A stretch of 24,464 bases of DNA from contig MHYB01000010.1 of NCBI GenBank assembly GCA_001824635.1, forward strand, positions 17,854 to 42,317, given 5' to 3'. This DNA comes from Planctomycetes bacterium GWF2_50_10 (GTDB lineage Bacteria > Planctomycetota > Phycisphaerae > Sedimentisphaerales > GWF2-50-10). The translations under genes were made by a program, and so were the position numbers. Of this stretch, positions 8,847 to 16,676 are shown in pieces (position 1 is the stretch's first letter; each line of letters opens with the position of its first letter). A model generated the notes under the pieces. That model was not told the origin of the DNA and made no database searches. It was given only the letters and a program-made list of their open reading frames with translations.

Positions 8847-9734
8847 ATGCTAGACGTGGAAACATTACAAATTTACTGCGACCTTATTGAGATGCGGTCG
8901 TTTTCCAAGGCTGCGCTCAAGCATATAATAAGCCAATCCGCGATTTCACAACAGCTTGGCAAGCTTGAACTTGTGCACAAATGTCAGCTTCTCGACCGCC
9001 AAAAAAGACCCTTTGAGCCGACCCCCGCAGGGCAACTCCTTTATGATGCGTGCAAAGACATGATATCTCGATATGAGCAGTTCAAAAACCAACTCGCCGA
9101 ACAGGCCAGATCGCAGGGCGATCGCATCAATATCGCCGCGATATTTTCGATAGGCATGCACAGTTTGCCGCCATATCTTAAAAAATTTATGGCGCGATAC
9201 CCCACAGTCAACCTCAATGTCGAATACAGCGGGTGGGAGCAAATACATGAAAAAGTGATCCAAGGTTATGTGGAAATAGGGATTGTCGCTGTGCCCAAAA
9301 AGGAGCGCAACCTGGAGGTTTACGAATTTGAATCTGAACCCCTTGTAGTTGTGTGTTCAAATGAGCACCCTTTTGCCAGCCGCTCCGAGATAGACCTAAG
9401 CGACCTCTGTGACCAGAAATTCATAGCTTTTGCCCGCCACGTTCCTACAAGAGAGCTTATCGACAACCTGCTTTCACAGTGCAATATCACGATAAGGCCT
9501 GCTATGGAATTCGACAATATTGAAACCATAAAACGAGCAGTCGAGATCAATTCCGGGGTTTCGATCCTTCCCCGTACTGCCCTTGTGCAGGAAATCTCCG
9601 CAAATATAATTAAGACTATATTGATAGACGATCCGCGGTTTGTAAGGCCCACAGGCATCATAATACGTAAGAATCGCTCGATGAGCCAGCCAGCGAGATA
9701 TCTATTAGAATTACTCCAGAACCGCTGGGTTTAA
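8847..9734 (+). CDS. LysR-family transcriptional regulator
   Basis: The 295-residue protein has the full LysR layout. The N-terminal winged helix-turn-helix is at residues 1-60 (LQIYCDLIEMRSFSKAAL, then SQSAISQQLGKLE), followed by a linker helix and a periplasmic-binding-protein-like effector domain at about 88-290. The effector domain begins NIAAIFSIGMHSLPPYL and contains VEIGIVAVPKK. It would bind a small molecule and activate or repress nearby promoters; the ligand cannot be read from sequence. It diverges from gdhA and is followed after 18 bp by the KaiC/PEP-synthase-like gene, so either could be a target. No strong ribosome site precedes the ATG. Confidence 0.93.
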   Translation: MLDVETLQIYCDLIEMRSFSKAALKHIISQSAISQQLGKLELVHKCQLLDRQKRPFEPTPAGQLLYDACKDMISRYEQFKNQLAEQARSQGDRINIAAIFSIGMHSLPPYLKKFMARYPTVNLNVEYSGWEQIHEKVIQGYVEIGIVAVPKKERNLEVYEFESEPLVVVCSNEHPFASRSEIDLSDLCDQKFIAFARHVPTRELIDNLLSQCNITIRPAMEFDNIETIKRAVEINSGVSILPRTALVQEISANIIKTILIDDPRFVRPTGIIIRKNRSMSQPARYLLELLQNRWV

Positions 9735-9752
9735 CAGGATCGCAACAAAACA

Positions 9753-12371
9753 ATGGAACCGCAGTATAGCACAGGATTTGAAAAACTCGATGATGTGCTA
9801 AACGGCATTATTGCGGGTGACAACATTGTCTGGCAGGTCGATTCCATTGAAGATTATATTCCCTTCGCGAATGCTTTTTGCAAGTTTTCCGCCTCACACA
9901 AACTGCCGCTGGTTTATTTTCGTTTTGCCAAGCATCCTCATCTCGTCGACGAAAGCAGCGGGGCCGAGATTCATGTACTCGATCCGCTCAAAGGTTTCGA
10001 AACATTTATAACGCAGATACATGCCGTTATCGCCAGCCGTGGCCCGGGCGGCTGCTATCTTTTCGACTGCCTCAGTGACCTTGCTGCCGACTGGTACAGC
10101 GATCGTATGCTAGGCAACTTCTTCATGCTCACCTGTCCATATCTCTACCAGATGGAAACAATTGCCTATTTTGCCGTCTTACGGAACAAGCATTCATTTC
10201 ATGCTACATCGGCGATCATGGAAACCACCCAGCTCTTCCTCGACATATACAGCCAGAACAGCCGCACCTACGTTCACCCTATCAAGGTGCAGGGCCGCTA
10301 TTCGCCTACCATGAATATGCTTCACGTCCGTGATAATGGCAATTTTACGCCCGTTGCCCAGAGCCTCACGATAACTGAAGTCCTGGCACACCGCCCGTGG
10401 TCGCGACTTGATTCAGCCAGCCAGATGCTGGGATACTGGAATCGCACCTTCTCGCAGGCTGAGCAGGTACTCCTTCGAATTGAACAGGGCAGGCAAAGCG
10501 AAACAGATGTTCACCATCTTGTCCACAAGCTCCTGCGGATGATAATCTCCCGCGATGAGCCGATCCTTTCACTTGCGGCAAAATACCTCTCACTTAAAGA
10601 CGTTTTGACTGTTTGGCGTCGCATGATCGGCACAGGCCTTGTCGGCGGAAAAACTGTGGGTATGCTTCTGGCGCGTGCAATACTCGAAAAATACGATGCG
10701 CGATGGAAAGACGTGCTTGAACCTCACGATTCCTTCTACATCGGTTCAGATGTTTTTTATACGTTCCTTGTGCAGAACAAAATATGGTGGATGAGACAGA
10801 AACAGCGCGACCCGGCGCATTTTCTTGAACAGGCTAATGAAGCCCGCCAGCTTATGATGTATGGCTCATTCCCGGAATATATTATGAAGCAGTTCGGCGA
10901 CCTGCTGGATTACTTCGGCCAGTCGCCGATCATTATACGCTCAAGTTCGCTGCTTGAAGACAATTACGGCAACGCCTTTGCCGGAAAATATGAATCCATC
11001 TTCTGCGCCAACCAGGGTCCGCGAGCAAAACGAATTGATGATTTCGTTACCGCCGTACGCAGGATTTATGCAAGCTCCATGAGCGAAAAGGCCCTTACCT
11101 ACCGTGCCCATAAAGGACTTCTTCAAAAAGACGAACAGATGGCGCTTTTGGTACAGCGTGTCTCCGGTGCGCCTTATGGCAATTTCTTTTTCCCTCAGGC
11201 AGCCGGTGTGGGATTTTCATTCAATCCTTATGCATGGAACGAAGCCATAGATCCAGAAGCCGGCATGTTAAGGCTTGTCTTTGGTTTGGGTACCCGTGCA
11301 GTCGACAGATCCGACGACGATTATACAAGGATAGTCGCCCTCAACGAGCCGCAACTCAAACCCGAAATGAACCTTCTGGCTGCGCGTGAGTTTGCCCAGC
11401 GTCGCGTCGATGTGCTTGACCTTGAGCTAAACCGGCTCGTCTCTAAGCCTTTTGAGGAAGTCACAAGATCATCGGCCAATTTGCCGCTTGATATGTTCGC
11501 AACTTATGATCGTGAAATGGAAATTCGCGCTAAAAACGCCGGTGTAAAACAGTTCTTCGCCTGGACGCTGACTTTCGATAAACTGCTTACCCAGACCCGC
11601 TTCACTGATGATATGCGTGAAATGCTTGCCACTCTTGAAAAAGCTTACAGGTGCCCCGTCGATACCGAGTTCACCGCCAATTTTTTCAACTCATCACAAT
11701 ATCGCGTAAATCTTCTCCAGTGCAGGCCTCTCCAACTCAAAGGCCAGGGTAACATGCGCGATGCCAATTTTGAAGTAACATCACGCGACATAGTCCTGGA
11801 AAGCGACGGCCCTGTAATAGGCCAGAACCGGCTAATCGATATCGACCGCGTGATTTACGTAGTGCCAGCTATCTATTCGCAGATGGTCGACACTGAGCGT
11901 TATTCCATTGCCAGGCTCATAGGCCAAATACTTCACTCCGGCAGCGGTGGTTATGCCGCGGATTTTGCCGGCGAACAGCCAATTTCCACAATGCTCATTG
12001 GCCCGGGCCGCTGGGGAACCAGCACGCCTTCTCTTGGCATTCCCGTCACCTTTGCCGAAATTAACCGTGCGTCGGTGATATGTGAAATTGCCGCTATGCG
12101 AGCCGATTTCGTCCCTGACGTCTCGCTGGGCACGCACTTCTTTAGCGACCTGATCGAAATGGAAATGCTTTATCTTGGACTTTATCCATCTCGTGAATCA
12201 ACCAATCTTAAAAACGATTTCTTTGAAAAGCAGCCCAATCTGCTTACCCAGATAATCCCCTCTGCCGCCAGATGGGAATCTTGCGTGCACGTTATAGATC
12301 CTGTCAAATCAGGTAAAAAGCTTAAGCTATATGCCGATACTGTAAAACAAAAGGTAGTCTGCTTCCTGTAA
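9753..12371 (+). CDS. PEP/pyruvate-binding (PPDK-type ATP-grasp) protein with degenerate KaiC-like N-terminus
   Basis: This 872-residue protein has two recognisable parts. Residues 5-235 resemble a KaiC/RecA-type domain (STGFEKLDDVLNG, a Walker B-like strand CYLFDCLSD), but the phosphate-binding loop GxxGxGK(T/S) is missing: the place reads WQVDSIEDY. From about residue 290 comes the nucleotide-binding domain of PEP synthase and pyruvate phosphate dikinase (GGKTVGMLLARAIL; IIIRSSSLLEDN near 393, then AFAGKYES). A C-terminal block near 749 (IGPGRWGTSTPSLGIPV, later GTHFF) resembles one I recall from long PEP-synthase-like proteins. I see neither the swivelling phosphohistidine domain nor the PEP-binding barrel, so a full PEP synthase reaction is unlikely. 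A phosphotransfer or regulatory role is possible. It is probably co-transcribed with the LysR gene. Confidence 0.85.
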   Translation: MEPQYSTGFEKLDDVLNGIIAGDNIVWQVDSIEDYIPFANAFCKFSASHKLPLVYFRFAKHPHLVDESSGAEIHVLDPLKGFETFITQIHAVIASRGPGGCYLFDCLSDLAADWYSDRMLGNFFMLTCPYLYQMETIAYFAVLRNKHSFHATSAIMETTQLFLDIYSQNSRTYVHPIKVQGRYSPTMNMLHVRDNGNFTPVAQSLTITEVLAHRPWSRLDSASQMLGYWNRTFSQAEQVLLRIEQGRQSETDVHHLVHKLLRMIISRDEPILSLAAKYLSLKDVLTVWRRMIGTGLVGGKTVGMLLARAILEKYDARWKDVLEPHDSFYIGSDVFYTFLVQNKIWWMRQKQRDPAHFLEQANEARQLMMYGSFPEYIMKQFGDLLDYFGQSPIIIRSSSLLEDNYGNAFAGKYESIFCANQGPRAKRIDDFVTAVRRIYASSMSEKALTYRAHKGLLQKDEQMALLVQRVSGAPYGNFFFPQAAGVGFSFNPYAWNEAIDPEAGMLRLVFGLGTRAVDRSDDDYTRIVALNEPQLKPEMNLLAAREFAQRRVDVLDLELNRLVSKPFEEVTRSSANLPLDMFATYDREMEIRAKNAGVKQFFAWTLTFDKLLTQTRFTDDMREMLATLEKAYRCPVDTEFTANFFNSSQYRVNLLQCRPLQLKGQGNMRDANFEVTSRDIVLESDGPVIGQNRLIDIDRVIYVVPAIYSQMVDTERYSIARLIGQILHSGSGGYAADFAGEQPISTMLIGPGRWGTSTPSLGIPVTFAEINRASVICEIAAMRADFVPDVSLGTHFFSDLIEMEMLYLGLYPSRESTNLKNDFFEKQPNLLTQIIPSAARWESCVHVIDPVKSGKKLKLYADTVKQKVVCFL

Positions 12372-12402
12372 CCCGCAATTTTGATATGTAATGTGTGCGG
12401 TT
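12370..12402. terminator. Weak hairpin between convergent genes
   Basis: AACCCGCA and TGCGGTT can pair over seven base pairs with one bulged C, across an 18-base loop. The arms overlap the stop codons of both the PEP-synthase-like gene and the methyltransferase gene. There is only a short T stretch, so termination activity is doubtful. Confidence 0.3.
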
Positions 12403-13157
12403 TACTTCTGAGCTACCGCAACCATATGGCTAGCTGTTTCGTCGTATGCGCCGCCTGCAAAGTTGCCGTAAAATTTTACGTTTGCGAACCCTGCTCTAAA
12501 TAATGCCTCTTTTAACTCCGCGGCGCTGTACAGGCGATGACCACTTGCATAGCTGTGCACCTGGCCGTTTCTGGTTAATTCCCAGGTCATCTGCCGCCAA
12601 CCCCAGTCGTCCAGTATCTTCTCATGCACAGTAACTATTATACCGTTTTCTTCAAAGCTCCATTGCGAAACAAAATTTCGCGCTAGAGATTCTTTTCCGC
12701 TCAGGTCTATTACAAACCGTTTGCCTGTTTTCAGGCTTTTGCAGATGTTTGCAAGCACCCGCTCGTCCTCACCTTTATCGTCGAAGTACCCAAAAGAGTT
12801 ACTCATTAAAATTGCTCCGTCAAACGAGTTATCGCAAACATATTCTCGCATATCTGCAAGCACAACCTGAGCTTGCAATCCTTCAGCCTGCACTTTCTGT
12901 GTAACTCTTTCAAGATATGATTCAGTCCTGTCCACCCCTGTCATTTGCAATCCGATTTTGGCAAGCGGCAGCAGATGCCTGCCTGGCCCGCAGCAAAGAT
13001 CCAGGACCCGTTCGCCCGGCTTTACCGCAAGAAGATCGGCCACAAGTCTGGCTTCATCATCTGCCCTTTGCCATGCGTGATCGTTAAACATCCCAGGTTC
13101 AAACTCGAGCCAAAAATAATCATTGGCAAACCATTCGGTACCCGCAACTCCGTCCAT
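12402..13157 (-). CDS. SAM-dependent class I methyltransferase
   Basis: The 251-residue cytoplasmic protein has a seven-strand Rossmann methyltransferase core. Motif I is VLDLCCGPGRH (residues 51-61). The acidic end of strand 2 is GVDRTESYLERV (about 74-85). ADMREYVCDNSFDGAILMSNSFGYF carries the motif II/III region (only its fold is recognisable). The N-terminal stretch with FANDYFWLEFEPGMF is typical of small-molecule methyltransferases of the Methyltransf_25 type; the substrate is unknown. GGGGGG six bases before the ATG may serve as ribosome site. The gene lies downstream of mcp on the same strand but 210 bp away, with foldable sequence between them, so shared transcription is uncertain. 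Confidence 0.85.
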   Translation of the reverse strand: MDGVAGTEWFANDYFWLEFEPGMFNDHAWQRADDEARLVADLLAVKPGERVLDLCCGPGRHLLPLAKIGLQMTGVDRTESYLERVTQKVQAEGLQAQVVLADMREYVCDNSFDGAILMSNSFGYFDDKGEDERVLANICKSLKTGKRFVIDLSGKESLARNFVSQWSFEENGIIVTVHEKILDDWGWRQMTWELTRNGQVHSYASGHRLYSAAELKEALFRAGFANVKFYGNFAGGAYDETASHMVAVAQK

Positions 13158-13255
13158 CTTAACCCCCCTATTTTAACAGTTCTTCTCTTGTGTAACAGAG
13201 ATTAACAAAAGAAGCAAGGGCCAGATCGAGAGTGGGTTTATTTTGGAAATGAAGA

Positions 13256-13316
13256 AGCGGGGCGCGATCCGGAGACGTCCACGCCAATGGACCACAGACA
13301 GATCGAACACCCCGCT
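13256..13316. other. Foldable non-coding element (nested three-helix hairpin)
   Basis: Three nested perfect helices are visible: 13256-13262 with 13310-13316 (AGCGGGG/CCCCGCT), 13265-13269 with 13301-13305 (CGATC/GATCG), and 13277-13281 with 13288-13292 (GTCCA/TGGAC) closing the loop CGCCAA. Internal loops of 2x4 and 7x8 bases separate them. It lies between mcp and the methyltransferase, both on the minus strand, so it could be a 3'-UTR element, a leader, or a small RNA. It matches no riboswitch or ribozyme consensus that I can recall. Confidence 0.45.
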
Positions 13317-13322
13317 AAGATT

Positions 13323-13356
13323 ATAGGAGCCGGCCTGTGCGGCAAGCCGGCTCTAT
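13323..13356 (-). terminator. GC-rich hairpin downstream of mcp
   Basis: AGCCGGC (13328-13334) pairs perfectly with GCCGGCT (13346-13352) and the stem can be extended outward by four more pairs with one bulge. It sits 12 bp after the mcp stop codon on the minus strand. There is no long U-tract on that strand, so it may act as a transcript-stabilising 3' hairpin more than as a classical terminator. Confidence 0.45.
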
Positions 13357-13367
13357 TGAGAACAAGA

Positions 13368-15338
13368 TCAATTGTTAAAGTGATTAAGCTCGTTGTCAGT
13401 CAAAGGTATAGACTTTTTGGCGGCCGCTGCATCAGCGCGGTGAGCTTTGGCTCTTGGAGCATTTGTCTTTGCGGCTGCTATGTCATGGAACAGGTGATCG
13501 GAAAGTCCTATATCCTTTTTGGTTTTATGCTGGGTAAATTTTGGTGCGGCCGTGTTTGCGGATGAGCCGCCGACAAGTGCGACCAGTTCGCCTACGATGG
13601 TGTTCATCTGCTCAGCCTGAGCATTAAGTTCCTCAGAAGCGCTGGCGGATTCCTCGGCGTTTGCGGCGTTTGATTGTGTGACCTTATCCATCTGTGCGAC
13701 TGCGACGTTGACTTGGTCGATACCTTTAGCCTGTTCCTGGCTTGAAGCAGCGATCTCTCCGATGAGGTCGGCGGTTTTTCCGACGCTGGTCACGATTTCA
13801 TCGAGGACCGATGTGACTTCGTTTGTGATGTCCACACCGTTCTTCGCATTACTTACGCTTTGCTCGATCATTGAAGCTGTGTTCTTGGCAGCTTCGGCGC
13901 TTCGCATGGCCAGATTGCGTACTTCTTCGGCCACAACTGCAAAACCCTTGCCTGCTTCGCCTGCTCTTGCGGCCTCGACGGCGGCATTGAGCGCGAGGAG
14001 GTTTGTCTGGAACGCGATCTCGTCAATGACCTTTATGATCTTGGCGGTTTCTGAACTTGATTTCTGAATATCATTAATGGCCGCATTCATCTTTGCCATC
14101 GATTGTGAGCCGTTGCTTGCGGCCACTTTTGATTCGGTTGCAAGCGCAGCAGCCTGCTTGGCATTATCGGCGGTCTGCTTTGTCATCGAACTCATTTCTT
14201 CCAGCGAGCTTGATGTTTCTTCAAGACCCGCAGCCTGCTCGGTTGCGCCTTCGGCAAGGGACTGCGAAGAGGAAGAAACCTGCGTCGATGCTGAAGCGAC
14301 CTGCTGTGAACCTTCGGTAAGGCCTGCGATTATAGCGGTGATGGGCCTTACGATGCCGCGTGTAATGATTATCGCCAGGATTATACCAAGTACTATACCC
14401 GAGACGGCAACAGTGATCATGATGAAATTCGTGGAAGCAGTCTGGGATTCCATGGTGTTTTCAAGCCCGGCCTGGAGGGAATTTATGGAATCGACTATGT
14501 TCTTAGCTGCGGCGGCCATTGCTTTGTCCGCTGCTGTCTGTGCCTGCATTCCCTTCTGGAAGTTAAGGCCGGCGTTTTCATACTCATGTATATCCTGAGC
14601 GAATCCGGCTGCGAGTGGTTCAAGCTTTGCGTCGCCTTTTACGGATACGCCCCACTGGTCTATGCCGGTATTGGCAGCGGTAAGTTTCTCCTGATAAGAT
14701 TGCAATGCTTCGTCAGATGAAGTAGCGAGAAGATAGACAGCGGCGACTCGCAAGTTCATGAATTTATTCACTACCAAGTCGTTGAGCGAATCGGATACGG
14801 AGGCCCAATGAGCAGTCATATTGGCATCTTTGGTCAGCATAGCAGCCTTTGATGCCGGAGCAATGACATCAGCTACGGCCTTATCAATACCCGCGGTTAT
14901 TTTGGCACCTGTTTTACCCCAAGCGGCGAAAGCCTCATCTCGCATGCGCTGTGAATCAAGCTGTTCGTCAAAGGCTTTTTTGTATGCCGGGCTATCTGCG
15001 AGGCATTTGGAGGCGAGGTCTTTCTCTTGTTTGGCGATGCTCGATGATTGTGAAAGGGTTGTTAAAGACGCGGTGAGGGTACTGTATGCATTATTCCAGT
15101 TATCCACGGCGTTCTTGCCATCGGCAGCTTTTTTAAAACCGTTGATGGCGAAATCCCGGCGGAATTTTGCGCATTGATTGACCTGGTCGAGGCATGTGTT
15201 AGAAACAGTTGACAATCCGACAGTTGAAGTAATACTGGACAGGCCGAGCCAGCTTACAATGCCGAGTACTGCGGCTATTATGATAAGAGTTCCGAAACCG
15301 AAGGACATTTTTGCGGACAATTTCATATTTTTAAACAT
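13368..15338 (-). CDS. Methyl-accepting chemotaxis protein
   Basis: This is a transmembrane chemoreceptor that signals through CheW to the CheA kinase. The longest frame starts at a TTG at 15356, but I chose the ATG at 15338 because GGAAAGGA lies eight bases before it; this gives 656 residues. TM1 is at about 10-32, then a helical periplasmic sensor of about 270 residues, TM2 at about 304-328, a short HAMP-like segment (TRGIVRPITAIIAGL), and the cytoplasmic signalling coiled coil. The conserved hairpin tip EIAFQTNLLALNAAVEAARAG is near residue 436, followed by GFAVVAEEVRNLA. Glu/Gln-rich methylation helices flank it (EQAAGLEETSSSLEEM). The C-terminus has no NWETF-type CheR tether. It follows cheW closely and forms an operon with it. 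The ligand is unknown. Confidence 0.96.
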   Translation of the reverse strand: MFKNMKLSAKMSFGFGTLIIIAAVLGIVSWLGLSSITSTVGLSTVSNTCLDQVNQCAKFRRDFAINGFKKAADGKNAVDNWNNAYSTLTASLTTLSQSSSIAKQEKDLASKCLADSPAYKKAFDEQLDSQRMRDEAFAAWGKTGAKITAGIDKAVADVIAPASKAAMLTKDANMTAHWASVSDSLNDLVVNKFMNLRVAAVYLLATSSDEALQSYQEKLTAANTGIDQWGVSVKGDAKLEPLAAGFAQDIHEYENAGLNFQKGMQAQTAADKAMAAAAKNIVDSINSLQAGLENTMESQTASTNFIMITVAVSGIVLGIILAIIITRGIVRPITAIIAGLTEGSQQVASASTQVSSSSQSLAEGATEQAAGLEETSSSLEEMSSMTKQTADNAKQAAALATESKVAASNGSQSMAKMNAAINDIQKSSSETAKIIKVIDEIAFQTNLLALNAAVEAARAGEAGKGFAVVAEEVRNLAMRSAEAAKNTASMIEQSVSNAKNGVDITNEVTSVLDEIVTSVGKTADLIGEIAASSQEQAKGIDQVNVAVAQMDKVTQSNAANAEESASASEELNAQAEQMNTIVGELVALVGGSSANTAAPKFTQHKTKKDIGLSDHLFHDIAAAKTNAPRAKAHRADAAAAKKSIPLTDNELNHFNN

Positions 15339-15370
15339 AAGGTTATTCCTTTCCAAGTGGATTAATAGGT

Positions 15371-15883
15371 TTACAGTTGATCGCCTGCAATTTGCCGGAT
15401 ATCTACACTTTGCAGGACTTTGTCGATATCGAGGAGTGTTTTGACGGATTGACCGATCTTTCCGATGCCGAGGATGAAGTCGGTATTGACATCGCTGCCA
15501 AACTGAGGTGTTTGCTCGATCTCGCCTGGGCTAATATCTAAAACCTCGCAGACGCTGTCAACAACAATGCCGGTAATCCATGTTTTACTATTCTGTGTGG
15601 TTTCTACAACAATTATGCAAGTCTGTTCGGTGACGTCAGCGGGTGGCATTTTAAACTTGGTTCTGAGGTCAATTACCGGTATAACTTGACCCCGCAGGTT
15701 TACAACACCTTTTACATATGATGGCAACTGAGGAACAGAGGTGATATCCATGTAGCCGATGATCTCGCGGACTTTGAGTATCTCGAGGCCGTACTCTTCT
15801 CGGTCAAGGGCAAAAGTAAGGTACTTTCCGTGCCGCAGCGAAGAATCAGCCGCTAGATCAGGTAAAGCAGTGGTGGTCGACAT
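15371..15883 (-). CDS. cheW: Chemotaxis coupling protein CheW
   Basis: CheW links chemoreceptors to the histidine kinase CheA in the cytoplasmic array. The protein has 170 residues, a normal length. It begins the fold with GKYLTFALDREEYGLEILKV (residues 19-38) and carries the hallmark VVNLRGQVIPVIDLRTKF (residues 60-77), which forms the receptor/CheA contact surface. The ATG is preceded by AAAGGGA about six bases upstream. It is first in a two-gene unit with mcp, 32 bp ahead of the chosen mcp start. No cheA, cheR or cheB is in the window. The 425 bp upstream contain a long foldable element. Confidence 0.96.
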   Translation of the reverse strand: MSTTTALPDLAADSSLRHGKYLTFALDREEYGLEILKVREIIGYMDITSVPQLPSYVKGVVNLRGQVIPVIDLRTKFKMPPADVTEQTCIIVVETTQNSKTWITGIVVDSVCEVLDISPGEIEQTPQFGSDVNTDFILGIGKIGQSVKTLLDIDKVLQSVDIRQIAGDQL

Positions 15884-15930
15884 AGGTTCCCTTTCGATTT
15901 TAGACAGTAATCTGCCTACTTTTTAAATAT

Positions 15931-16003
15931 GAGTGTCGAAAGCCTACCAACAGTACCTCCGCCAAGAGGTTTTAAAGCATGCGTTTCGACACTCGTTTTT
16001 TTT
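15931..16003 (+). terminator. Long hairpin with T8 tail (terminator or small-RNA 3' end)
   Basis: GAGTGTCGAAA (15931-15941) pairs perfectly with TTTCGACACTC (15984-15994), 11 bp. An inner hairpin ACCTC-CGCCAA-GAGGT spans 15955-15970. On the plus strand the structure is followed by G and eight T residues, the form of an intrinsic terminator. No plus-strand gene precedes it; cheW upstream is on the other strand. It may therefore end an unannotated plus-strand transcript such as an antisense or small RNA. On the minus strand it would fold in the cheW leader. The apical loop is identical to that of the element at 13256-13316. Confidence 0.6.
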
Positions 16004-16090
16004 AAAGCAAAACAGCCGTTTTTTGCCAAAAAACAACAGCAAAAAACTGAAAAATCTCTGGAAGCGAAAATAGAAGTGCTTTAAATAAAA

Positions 16091-16146
16091 TGCTGATATA
16101 TCGTATGATACATCGTTTGGCGGTTTACTGCTGATATTCTATCGTA
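16091..16146. repeat. Pair of imperfect direct repeats in the intergenic region
   Basis: TGCTGATATATCGTA at 16091-16105 and TGCTGATATTCTATCGTA at 16129-16146 match except for a three-base insertion, 38 bp apart. Each is followed by an ATACATCG-like element, in opposite orientations (16107-16114 and, inverted, 16151-16158). This could be a pair of protein-binding sites upstream of the gene at 16309. Confidence 0.35.
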
Positions 16147-16308
16147 CAACCTATGTATCGAACAAAAAGTATAGCGAGTTTATTTTTTAATTATTTATCT
16201 CCTTATTGTTACTTTTTTGGCGCGTTGTTTAGCATGATCTGTGATATCATTGAAACGTTACAATACGTCTATAGTTAAAAACTGTCAATCGTATATTGCG
16301 TCTAATAC

Positions 16309-16554
16309 ATGGTAACGAAAACTAATAATTTTGAGCGGAATTTGGGGCCTCAGCCTGTAGCTGTGATCATGGGGCAACTTAATTTGAGCGGGCATGATCT
16401 AGTGGCGGCGTCGGGGGAACAGCTTACGCATAAGATGGTGGCGCGGGCTTGCAAGGGAAGGCGGCTTACGGCTGGTGCGCAAGTGAAGGTTTTAAATGCT
16501 CTTAACCGCGCGTCGGGCAAGAGTTATGGGCTTGGGGATCTGTTTAATTATTGA
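16309..16554 (+). CDS. Small HTH-like conserved protein of unknown function
   Basis: The 81-residue protein is basic in its middle part. Its spacing resembles a Cro/C1-type helix-turn-helix: LNLSGHDLVAAS (about 24-35), LTHKMVARACKGRRLT (about 39-54), then KVLNALN (about 59-65) and an aromatic end GDLFNY. I infer DNA binding from that pattern alone. I recall similar short proteins in planctomycete genomes but cannot name a family. No ribosome site precedes the ATG; an internal GTG at 16362 or ATG at 16368 also lacks one. Codon use is of the G-rich type of the flagellar genes to its right. It stands alone, 185 bp before the TPR gene. Confidence 0.7.
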   Translation: MVTKTNNFERNLGPQPVAVIMGQLNLSGHDLVAASGEQLTHKMVARACKGRRLTAGAQVKVLNALNRASGKSYGLGDLFNY

Positions 16555-16584
16555 TTCGGGCTGAACGTGCAATTCCTTTACAGC

Positions 16585-16610
16585 GGGGGGTAAACGGGGG
16601 GTTTGGGCGG
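16585..16610 (+). other. G-run cluster (possible G-quadruplex)
   Basis: Two runs of six G, a run of three and a pair of G lie close together (GGGGGG, TAAAC, GGGGGG, TTT, GGG, C, GG). This could form a G-quadruplex on the coding strand in the leader region between the small HTH gene and the TPR gene. It lies upstream of the sigma-54 promoter, so it would not be in that transcript. Evidence is compositional only. Confidence 0.3.
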
Positions 16611-16676
16611 AAATTTTTTCCATCTGGGACGGTAAAAAACGGCATTTAGGGGCAAATTCTTCTTTTTGGGGTGGTT

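Larger units (their letters stand above)
15884..16308. other. 425-bp intergenic region between cheW and the small HTH gene
   Basis: No convincing gene is present. The region is AT-rich with several A/T runs. It contains a long hairpin with a T8 tail (15931-16003), a small A/T hairpin GTTTTTT-GCC-AAAAAAC (16018-16034), and a pair of similar direct repeats (16091-16105 and 16129-16146). It must carry the promoters of cheW (leftward) and of the small gene at 16309 (rightward). I could not assign a -35/-10 or -24/-12 pair with confidence. Confidence 0.6.

Noticed and set aside
13256..13316. tRNA or tmRNA fragment (7-bp acceptor-like stem AGCGGGG/CCCCGCT and an ATCGAAC stretch)
   Set aside because: Only 61 bases, with no D-arm, anticodon arm or proper T-arm; the inner helices do not make a cloverleaf.
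15339..15356. TTG start for the chemoreceptor, six codons upstream of the ATG
   Set aside because: The TTG has no ribosome site of its own and the sequence after it is the ribosome site for the ATG at 15338.
16216..16233. TGGCGCGTTGTTTAGC before the small HTH gene looked like a sigma-54 promoter
   Set aside because: The spacing between GG and GC is eleven bases, not ten, and the -12 element reads TTAGC, not TTGC.
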